Source of the DNA: a virus | Strand: one strand, 5' to 3' | IMG/VR virus record: IMGVR_UViG_3300031851_004359 | Coordinates: 1-29,164 of that record | Length of the DNA stretch: 29,164 nucleotides | Part shown: piece by piece, positions 13,446-18,912 of the stretch | Layout: the number at the start of each line of letters is the position of its first letter | Position numbering within the stretch: position 1 is the first letter of the stretch | Translations under genes and position numbers: made by a program | The notes under the pieces: generated by a model | The model's database searches: none | What the model was told of the DNA's origin: nothing | The model's input: only the letters and a program-made list of their open reading frames with translations

Positions 13446-14024
13446 ATGTTAGTAATTGGCAATGGCGAAAGCCGTAAAGATATTGATTTAGATAAACACA
13501 TCGACACAAAGATCGGATGTAATGCGATACATCGTGACTATCGAGTTGATCATCTAATATGTGTAGATAGAAGAATGGTAAAAGAAGCAGTCGAACAAGG
13601 CGCAAACGAACATGCGTTAGTTTATACTAGAGAAGACTGGTTTGGAAATTACAAACAATACAAAAGAATTAGAACAGTTCCAGTCTTACCATATATTGGA
13701 AGTGATAGGTGGGACGAACCTTTTCAATGGGGAAGTGGACCATATGCAGTACTACTCGGAGCAAAACTATCATCTGATGTAAAGCTATTAGGATTTGATC
13801 TGCATAGTGAAACTACTAAAGTTAATAACGTATATAAAGATACTTCGGGATATGATGCTGGTACAAAACATGCAGTAGATCCTAGATATTGGATACACCA
13901 AATAGGCAAAGTATTTGAATTATATAATAAACGTAAGTTTACAATTTATCAAACAAGCAATTGGAAGTTACCAAAATGCTGGAATTATTCTAATGTTTCA
14001 CTTGACACCTTAGATAATTTATAG
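13446..14024 (+). CDS. Rossmann-like protein, possibly DUF115/MptE-like
   Basis: A 192-residue protein that starts with VIGNGESRKDIDLD, a glycine-rich nucleotide-binding-type turn. It is followed by IGCNAIHRDYRVDHLICVD and GSGPYAVLLGAKL with KLLGFDLHS. This order (GNG-S, GCNAI, D-x-x-x-x-D, GxxA, LxGxD) resembles the DUF115 / MptE-like group and sugar-transfer proteins that share the fold, but the match is by eye. No Shine-Dalgarno is visible; a TAAATA sequence overlaps the preceding stop. The -35 of the queD promoter lies inside its last codons. Confidence 0.7.
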   Translation: MLVIGNGESRKDIDLDKHIDTKIGCNAIHRDYRVDHLICVDRRMVKEAVEQGANEHALVYTREDWFGNYKQYKRIRTVPVLPYIGSDRWDEPFQWGSGPYAVLLGAKLSSDVKLLGFDLHSETTKVNNVYKDTSGYDAGTKHAVDPRYWIHQIGKVFELYNKRKFTIYQTSNWKLPKCWNYSNVSLDTLDNL

Positions 14025-14030
14025 TATAAT
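14002..14030 (+). promoter_or_regulatory. Consensus sigma70 promoter for the queD operon
   Basis: TTGACA at 14002-14007, a 17-base spacer, and TATAAT at 14025-14030: a perfect consensus on both boxes. It lies 73 bases before queD, leaving a structured leader of about 65 bases. Confidence 0.88.
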
Positions 14031-14043
14031 AAGTACATTACAC

Positions 14044-14096
14044 AGAGGACTTTATACGTCGACCCTCTTTAAACACTCCGCCGTTTAAAATAGGAG
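14044..14096 (+). promoter_or_regulatory. Structured leader of queD
   Basis: AGAGG (14044-14048) pairs with CCTCT (14064-14068), and TTTAAAC (14068-14074) pairs perfectly with GTTTAAA (14083-14089) around ACTCCGCC. The second hairpin ends two bases before the TAGGAG ribosome site (14091-14096). A regulatory function on queD translation is possible. It lacks the A-rich tail and loop of the preQ1-I riboswitch. Confidence 0.5.
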
Positions 14097-14103
14097 AATA
14101 CAT

Positions 14104-14580
14104 ATGGCTTATTATAGCACAAAAACATACGGACACAACATCGGACTTTCAGCGGTGTTCCGTCAACCTAATGCAGATCATTCACACTGTCATTTGCTAC
14201 ATGGTTATAGTTTACAATTTAAATTTACATTTGGTTGTAAAAATTTAGACAACAAAAACTGGGCAGTAGACTTTGGCGGTTTGAAACAAGTTAAAGCATG
14301 GCTTGAAGATAACTTCGATCATAAACTTTGTATTGACAAAGATGATCCTATGAAGGATGATCTGTTGTTGCTTGAAACAAAAGGACTTGCAGAGATTAGA
14401 CAGTTTGATGGTGTTGGTGCAGAGAAGTTTGCATACCACGCATTTAACTTTGCAGACAAACTAATCCGCGAAGCAAGTATTGATCGTTGCTGGGTTGAAA
14501 GTGTAGAGTGTGCTGAGCATGGAGCAAATAGTGCTATCTATACTCCATTCGAATCTCAGAAAATTAGATTTAATGGCTAA
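14104..14580 (+). CDS. queD: 6-carboxytetrahydropterin synthase-like protein (QueD family variant)
   Basis: QueD turns dihydroneopterin triphosphate into 6-carboxytetrahydropterin, the first dedicated step to preQ0 and 7-deazaguanine. The 158-residue protein has the family layout: CHLLHGY (29-35, equivalent to C-x3-H-G-H), VDFGGLKQVKAWLEDNFDHKL (about 55-75) and an SVECAEHGANSAIY end. The catalytic-type Cys29 and the FDHKL pair are kept, but the second His of HGH is Tyr35, and the upstream FSAAH His is Phe19. Nearby HSHCH may supply metal ligands. I recall alphaproteobacterial proteins with the same CxxLHGYxL pattern, so this is probably a real subfamily. Phage queD often serves modified guanine in DNA; the partner genes would be outside this window. 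Confidence 0.82.
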   Translation: MAYYSTKTYGHNIGLSAVFRQPNADHSHCHLLHGYSLQFKFTFGCKNLDNKNWAVDFGGLKQVKAWLEDNFDHKLCIDKDDPMKDDLLLLETKGLAEIRQFDGVGAEKFAYHAFNFADKLIREASIDRCWVESVECAEHGANSAIYTPFESQKIRFNG

Positions 14581-15397
14581 GATAGACAAAAGTCAGTACA
14601 CTAAACAAGAATGGTTAAAAGTTAAAGAGCAACGCCGACTAGAGAAACACGGCTCTGCTCAAAAAACTAACTTTAATTCCAAAGACGATTATAGTCAAAT
14701 TTATATTCTATGTTTAAAACATGGAACAAAGTATGATGCTGACTACGTTAACCGCTTATACAATATGTGTAAGCGGTGGTGTACTTTAGATTTTAAATTT
14801 GTATGTCTTACTGATGATACAGGATATCTTAATCCTGAAATTGAAACACTAGAAATACCTAAAGGATTAGAAGGCTGGTGGTGCAAGCCGTATATGTTTT
14901 CTGCAGACTTACCTATAAAAGGTACAATACTTTATATGGATTTAGATGTTGTACTGTCAGCAAACATTGATAAATTAATTACATACCAAAACGACCATTG
15001 GTGTACTATAAGAGACTTTACAAGGGCAATGCGTCCTAAGTGGCACAAATATAACAGTAGTATTGTTCGTTTCAAAACAGGTCAATTACATTTTGTATGG
15101 GACGAATATATTAAAGATCCTAAAGCGATGCAATCAAGACACTTTGGTGATCAAGATTATCTATATGAAGCAACACTAAAGATGAAGCCAATGTTGTATC
15201 CAGACAGTTGGATACAGAGTTGGAAGTGGGAAGTCCGCAAATCTAAACAACTAACAATAGGAGGTACAAAAGGCACACGTACCTTTACTACAATTGAAAA
15301 TGTAAAACCTAGGATAGAATGTTGTGTATGTGTTTTCCACGGAGATCCAAATCCGCATAATTGTGAAGATCCTTGGGTCAAAGAGAATTGGGTATGA
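14573..15397 (+). CDS. Glycosyltransferase-like protein with DxD motif
   Basis: A 274-residue protein. I choose the ATG at 14573, which overlaps the queD stop by eight bases; longer starts lie inside queD. After a basic N-terminus, YSQIYILCLKHGTKYDADYV begins a nucleotide-sugar-type Rossmann fold. GTILYMDLDVVL carries the DxD motif (DLD, 123-125) of metal-dependent GT-A enzymes, and WWCKPYMFS lies before it, as in GT8-like proteins. The C-terminal half has H and W clusters (FHGDPNPHN) that could close the site. The sugar and acceptor are unknown: phage DNA bases, host surface glycans or virion proteins are all possible. It sits in one coupled operon with queD and a reductase. Confidence 0.75.
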   Translation: MAKIDKSQYTKQEWLKVKEQRRLEKHGSAQKTNFNSKDDYSQIYILCLKHGTKYDADYVNRLYNMCKRWCTLDFKFVCLTDDTGYLNPEIETLEIPKGLEGWWCKPYMFSADLPIKGTILYMDLDVVLSANIDKLITYQNDHWCTIRDFTRAMRPKWHKYNSSIVRFKTGQLHFVWDEYIKDPKAMQSRHFGDQDYLYEATLKMKPMLYPDSWIQSWKWEVRKSKQLTIGGTKGTRTFTTIENVKPRIECCVCVFHGDPNPHNCEDPWVKENWV

Positions 15398-16125
15398 ATT
15401 TAAAAGTAATTGAAGTAGAACATTATACAGAAACATTGTTTCGAATACGCACAGAACGTCCTCGCACATTTAGATTTATAGCAGGAGAGTTTGTAATGAT
15501 CGGTCTTAACAACTGGTCTGAAAAACTACAAAAGAACAAACCTATAATGAGAGCATACAGTCTTACTAGTGGACCTTATGATGAATACTTAGAGTTTTAC
15601 AGTATTAAAGTACAAGACGGTCCGCTTACGAGCAAACTACAGCATATCAAAGTAGGCGATGAGATAATAGTAAATGAAAAGCCTACAGGCACTCTTACAC
15701 TTAATAATTTAGCACTAGGCGGTAACTTATGGTTGTTAGCTACAGGTACCGGCATAGCACCTTTTATTTCGCTTCTAAGAGACCCTACAACGTACGATCA
15801 CTTTGATCAGATACATGTGTATTGGAGTGTGCGTAAAGCAGAAGAACTACAAGCATGGGATAGTTTCTTACAAGAACAAGGGATTAAGTATACAGCAACA
15901 GTTACACAAGACTCAACTTGGACTGGACATAACAAACGTATTACACAGTTTATAAGAGCAGGACAAATAGTGCCTAATTTAGAACCAAGTGAACATAAGA
16001 TTATGATTTGTGGTAATTTAGACTTCAATAAAGAAGTAGCAACTATGTTTGATGGTTGGGGATTTAAAGAAGGTTCTAACAAACAAGCAGGGACCTTTGT
16101 ACAAGAGAAGGCATTTGTAGGTTGA
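15394..16125 (+). CDS. fpr: Ferredoxin/flavodoxin-NADP+ reductase
   Basis: A 243-residue FAD enzyme that moves electrons between NADPH and ferredoxin or flavodoxin. The ATG at 15394 overlaps the preceding stop (ATGA). FAD binding is shown by RAYSLTSGP (53-61), and NADP binding by LLATGTGIAPFISLL (114-128). The C-terminal FVQEKAFVG is typical of the bacterial subclass, in which a short tail replaces the plant-type Tyr; the EKAFV form is common in alphaproteobacteria. The length matches the host enzyme. It could supply reductant for Fe-S assembly, for ribonucleotide reduction, or for a host ferredoxin. Confidence 0.92.
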   Translation: MNLKVIEVEHYTETLFRIRTERPRTFRFIAGEFVMIGLNNWSEKLQKNKPIMRAYSLTSGPYDEYLEFYSIKVQDGPLTSKLQHIKVGDEIIVNEKPTGTLTLNNLALGGNLWLLATGTGIAPFISLLRDPTTYDHFDQIHVYWSVRKAEELQAWDSFLQEQGIKYTATVTQDSTWTGHNKRITQFIRAGQIVPNLEPSEHKIMICGNLDFNKEVATMFDGWGFKEGSNKQAGTFVQEKAFVG

Positions 16126-16150
16126 CAAACTTTAAGAAACGTGTTATACT
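16122..16150 (+). promoter_or_regulatory. Sigma70-type promoter upstream of the UV endonuclease
   Basis: TTGACA at 16122-16127 overlaps the reductase stop. A 17-base spacer and TATACT at 16145-16150 follow. The coding start at 16268 is 117 bases downstream. Confidence 0.75.
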
Positions 16151-16274
16151 TGCTATACAATGGTACAAACAACTAAGGCAACATCCTGCGCACTATGCAT
16201 GGTACAACTGTATAGCGTGGGCAATTTACAATTCAGGCACACACGAACTCGATGGACAGTATAGAAAATGGTAA
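16122..16274 (+). CDS. Possible 50-aa ORF with TTG start
   Basis: A frame open from a TTG that overlaps the reductase stop to a TAA at 16272-16274, giving 50 residues rich in W and Y (HYAWYNCIAWAIYNSG). It would fill the gap between two genes by stop-start coupling and overlaps the UV endonuclease start by seven bases. No ribosome site is visible, and the same bases hold the promoter, so it may be chance. Confidence 0.3.
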   Translation: MTNFKKRVILAIQWYKQLRQHPAHYAWYNCIAWAIYNSGTHELDGQYRKW

Positions 16275-17371
16275 CTAAACGTATAGGCTTTGCATGCAAG
16301 TACATGCATCCAGATCAAACACAGAAGAAGAAAGTGCTTGAAGAAATTCAACGCCCGCTAAATACTCGTAGCACAACTGTACAGTGGCTCAATAGGCAGA
16401 CACGTGAAGTTGCTGAAGAACGCTTGTGGGAACTTATGGTTCACAACATTGCGTCATACAAAAGGTTAATTGAATATGTTGGAAGTCTTCCAATTGAACT
16501 ACGGATGGTACGGCTCGGTTCTGATGTACTTCCTGTTTATACCCAGCGCGATTGGTGCTATTATTGGCGTAAGCCTGACGTTGTGGCATATTGTGAGAGA
16601 GCGTTTGCAGAAGTCGGTGCCACGGCAAGAGCCCTTGATGTCAGACTTTCCATGCACCCTGGTCAGTTTACCGTCCTCGCCAGTGATAACCCGGACATCG
16701 TCGAACGATCAATAGAGGAGTTTGAATATCATGTTAATTGCATCAGATGGATGGGCTATGGCCAATCGTTCCAAGATTTCAAGTGCAACGTCCATATATC
16801 AGGCAGACAAGGTCCAGCCGGTATCAAACACGCAGTTGACAACAGACTATCTCCAGAAGCGAGAAACACGATCACGATCGAGAACGACGAGAACAAATGG
16901 GGCATACAAGACAGCCTCGAACTTGTCGACACATGCGCATTGGTACTCGACATACACCATCACTGGTGCCGTGAAGGTGAATATATACGTCCCACCGACG
17001 ATAGATTTGCTCGCGTAATAGATAGCTGGCGTGGTGTGCGACCTGCAATACATTATTCGTACAGCAGAGACACAGCACTACCCGAAGGCTTTACACATAA
17101 CACAATGCCTAATTTTCCTGCACTATTAGAAGCAGGACACAAGAAAGGCAAACTACGAGCGCACAGTGATTACTATCCTAACAATGCAGTCAACGACTAT
17201 GCACTATCATTCTTGCCATATGCAGATATCATGTGCGAATCCAAATGTAAGAACCTTGCTAGTATTGCTCTATATAAATACAATGAAGGAAAACAATATG
17301 AGTTATCTAAACAAAATGTACAGCAACAAGAGCTTGAACTCAGCACCCCAGAATTCAGCGGCTTCGGATAA
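16268..17371 (+). CDS. uvdE: UV damage endonuclease (UvdE/UVSE family)
   Basis: A 367-residue TIM-barrel endonuclease that nicks DNA 5' to cyclobutane dimers and 6-4 photoproducts, starting alternative excision repair. Family motifs: RIGFACKY (5-12), MHPGQF (129-134), TIENDE (203-208), VLDIHHHW (226-233), HYSYSR and AHSDYY. The metal-binding His, Glu and Asp residues are present. The last 30 or so residues (from about YKYNEGKQ) read through the start of the next gene in another frame and are probably not part of the fold. Bases about 16600-17000 have visibly more G/C-ending codons than all neighbours, which suggests acquisition from another source. Confidence 0.93.
   Translation: MVTKRIGFACKYMHPDQTQKKKVLEEIQRPLNTRSTTVQWLNRQTREVAEERLWELMVHNIASYKRLIEYVGSLPIELRMVRLGSDVLPVYTQRDWCYYWRKPDVVAYCERAFAEVGATARALDVRLSMHPGQFTVLASDNPDIVERSIEEFEYHVNCIRWMGYGQSFQDFKCNVHISGRQGPAGIKHAVDNRLSPEARNTITIENDENKWGIQDSLELVDTCALVLDIHHHWCREGEYIRPTDDRFARVIDSWRGVRPAIHYSYSRDTALPEGFTHNTMPNFPALLEAGHKKGKLRAHSDYYPNNAVNDYALSFLPYADIMCESKCKNLASIALYKYNEGKQYELSKQNVQQQELELSTPEFSGFG
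17273..17280 (+). promoter_or_regulatory. T4-type late box inside the end of the UV endonuclease gene
   Basis: Exact TATAAATA, 17 bases before the ATG at 17298, with AAGGA between. The spacing equals that of the boxes at 17593 and 27443. Confidence 0.55.
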
Positions 17372-17597
17372 GAATCCTAATAGGGTTGCAGGTGGGTTAA
17401 AAGCACAAGGTGTTGACACCTTTGAAATGCTCGGTGAAGATGGAGCAATACAAAGAATTCCAACACACGCATATGTACAAAGTCTAGAAGAACAAATTAG
17501 AAAACAACGAGCCGCTATGACAGTGCTTGAGCGTAAACTAGCAAGACACACAAAATCTTTAGAAAGTTTAGAAACGTTCATTCGCACAGCAAGATAA
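17298..17597 (+). CDS. Coiled-coil phage protein, 99 aa
   Basis: A 99-residue protein starting at the ATG at 17298, with AAGGA eight bases upstream; an in-frame ATG at 17283 is less well placed. A polar N-terminus is followed by VDTFEMLGEDGAIQRIPTHA and a C-terminal helix with heptad spacing (about 60-97). The first 74 bases overlap the end of the UV endonuclease gene in another frame. I recall similar short proteins from marine T4-like phages, with no function. A late box precedes it, which suggests a structural or assembly role. Confidence 0.8.
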   Translation: MSYLNKMYSNKSLNSAPQNSAASDKNPNRVAGGLKAQGVDTFEMLGEDGAIQRIPTHAYVQSLEEQIRKQRAAMTVLERKLARHTKSLESLETFIRTAR

Positions 17598-17600
17598 ATA
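17593..17600 (+). promoter_or_regulatory. Late-promoter box GATAAATA
   Basis: GATAAATACTG overlaps the TAA of the preceding gene, 17 bases before the ATG at 17618, with TAGGAG in between. Confidence 0.5.
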
Positions 17601-17617
17601 CTGTATAGGAGTAATAT

Positions 17618-17770
17618 ATGCAAGATTTAAAATTAGATAAAATTATTAGTCCAAGGCCTGATAAAGGACCTGGATTTACTAATGTAAAGTTAAAACCATC
17701 AACTAAACTTCCTGAAGTTAAAAAATCACAAAAAGAAGTAACAAACGAAAAGAAGGGCTGGAAATACTAA
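17618..17770 (+). CDS. Small basic protein, 50 aa
   Basis: A 50-residue Lys- and Pro-rich protein (KIISPRPDKGPGFTNVKL), probably disordered. AGGAG lies eight bases before the ATG, and its stop overlaps the next ATG by one base. It is too short to classify. Placement after a late box suggests late expression. Confidence 0.65.
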   Translation: MQDLKLDKIISPRPDKGPGFTNVKLKPSTKLPEVKKSQKEVTNEKKGWKY

Positions 17771-17937
17771 TGATTAAAAAATGGATAAACGCTCGTCTAA
17801 GCGAAAGAACTACACTTGACGGTGCTATATTAATTGGTGCAGGTATTGCATTTTTAATTTTTAAACCAATTGCAAGTATAGTAGCATACGGTGCTATTGC
17901 ATACGGTGCTTGGACTATCTGGAAAAGAGAAGACTAA
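17770..17937 (+). CDS. Small membrane protein, 55 aa
   Basis: A 55-residue protein: a basic N-terminus (MIKKWINARLSER), then a Gly/Ala-rich hydrophobic region about 17-50 (LIGAGIAFLIF and IVAYGAIAYGAW), enough for one long or two short membrane helices, and a charged end. The ATG overlaps the preceding stop by one base. Function unknown; size and form fit a holin-like or envelope protein, but nothing specific supports that. Confidence 0.65.
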   Translation: MIKKWINARLSERTTLDGAILIGAGIAFLIFKPIASIVAYGAIAYGAWTIWKRED

Positions 17938-17940
17938 GCA

Positions 17941-18192
17941 ATGGCGAGAGAGTACACACTAACAGCCGAAACGTCTGATAACACTAGAGAAGTATCTGAA
18001 GGTGTTACTAAAGACCAATATAATGTAACAATTACAAAAGTAGAAACTGGCCAAGTTATTCAAATACTTGATGTTGTAAGTTACTATGACAGAGACCAGT
18101 GGTGCAAATCTGTATTTGAAAATGCAAAAGTAGGATTAGATCATGAAGACGGTCCTAGTTGTTGCTATGTTAATGCAAGTTACGTAACCTAA
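17941..18192 (+). CDS. Hypothetical protein, 83 aa
   Basis: An 83-residue protein rich in T, V, D and E with a beta-type pattern (YNVTITKVETGQVIQILDVV) and a CC pair near the end. It begins three bases after the preceding stop. Its 3' end overlaps the 3' end of the minus-strand gene by four bases. No family is recognised. Confidence 0.7.
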   Translation: MAREYTLTAETSDNTREVSEGVTKDQYNVTITKVETGQVIQILDVVSYYDRDQWCKSVFENAKVGLDHEDGPSCCYVNASYVT

Positions 18193-18476
18193 AGTTTACT
18201 AATATCTAAATCACTACTAGCAGGCATATCCCATATATGCTTTCTTTCAACGCCTTTACGTTGAGCAAAACTTTTTACATCACATTGTGAGCAAACATGA
18301 AAGTAATTGTTATTCAATCGCTTGGGATCCATGCTACCTCTTGCTCTTATAAACTCCTCATCACAACTATCACACCTAAGGCTAACATATGTACGCTCTC
18401 TAGTATACATATGTTTACTACCTAATTTAGACTTACGAGTGTGCCGGGTTCGTTTCTTAAATTCTTTAATGAACAT
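18189..18476 (-). CDS. Zinc-ribbon protein on the opposite strand, 95 aa
   Basis: A 95-residue basic protein with CDSC and CSQC knuckles about 29 residues apart, a zinc ribbon, and conserved-looking RGSMDPKRLNNNYFHVC between them. I choose the ATG at 18476 (MFIKEFKK); a longer frame to 18626 would run into hydrophobic, unlikely sequence and the IscA gene. A TATAAT lies upstream on the minus strand (18501-18496) with a poor -35. It is the only clearly coding minus-strand gene in the window. I recall similar proteins in marine T4-like phages. Nucleic-acid binding is plausible. Confidence 0.7.
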   Translation of the reverse strand: MFIKEFKKRTRHTRKSKLGSKHMYTRERTYVSLRCDSCDEEFIRARGSMDPKRLNNNYFHVCSQCDVKSFAQRKGVERKHIWDMPASSDLDISKL

Positions 18477-18510
18477 AACTATATTTAACATTAAGATTAT
18501 AAAACGATAC

Positions 18511-18518
18511 GATAAATA
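18511..18518 (+). promoter_or_regulatory. Late-promoter box GATAAATA upstream of iscA
   Basis: GATAAATAACTG, 19 bases before the ATG at 18538, with AAGGAG between. It would drive iscA and the giant fibre gene as one late unit. Confidence 0.55.
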
Positions 18519-18537
18519 ACTGTAATAAGGAGATCCG

Positions 18538-18912
18538 ATGTCAATTTGTACACTAACAGACGCAGCTAAACAACAAATCGATACTATTTGTAAAGAAAAT
18601 AATGTATTTGGAGTTACTTTAAACATGAAGGGCGGCGGTTGTGCTGGCTTTGAATATGATTGGGGAACAATTAATGATGCCCGTGATATTGAAGAAGGTA
18701 GTGAACTTGTAGTAACTGAGCAGGGTAATAATTTTATTATTGGTCAGCATAGTATAATGTTTATGGTAGGAACTGTTGTAGATTACAAAAAAGATATTAT
18801 GGGATCAATGTTCGATATACAAAATCCAAATGCCCAATCAAGTTGTGGATGCGGAGTAAGTGTAAACTTTGATATGGACAAATTAGCAATACCACTTGAG
18901 ATGGAGCAATAA
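18538..18912 (+). CDS. iscA: A-type Fe-S carrier (IscA/HesB family)
   Basis: A 124-residue A-type carrier that takes Fe-S clusters from a scaffold to target proteins. The three conserved cysteines are present: Cys35 in GGGCAGF, and Cys103 and Cys105 in SSCGCGVS. A strong ribosome site (AAGGAG) precedes the ATG. The length is a little above the usual 107, with a short C-terminal tail. HesB-like genes are known in marine phages and are often beside structural genes; here its stop abuts the fibre-gene start, so both are probably co-expressed late. Together with the phage IscU it forms a scaffold-carrier pair. Confidence 0.93.
   Translation: MSICTLTDAAKQQIDTICKENNVFGVTLNMKGGGCAGFEYDWGTINDARDIEEGSELVVTEQGNNFIIGQHSIMFMVGTVVDYKKDIMGSMFDIQNPNAQSSCGCGVSVNFDMDKLAIPLEMEQ

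Noticed and set aside
14044-14096. preQ1-I riboswitch before queD
   Set aside because: AGAGG/CCTCT at the stem is suggestive, but the loop lacks the UUCUAGC-ACACC core and there is no A-rich tail with CUAA. I keep it only as an unclassified leader.
16434-17078. Several long minus- and plus-strand frames inside the UV endonuclease gene
   Set aside because: They come from the local G/C-rich composition and have no ribosome sites; the endonuclease frame carries all family motifs.
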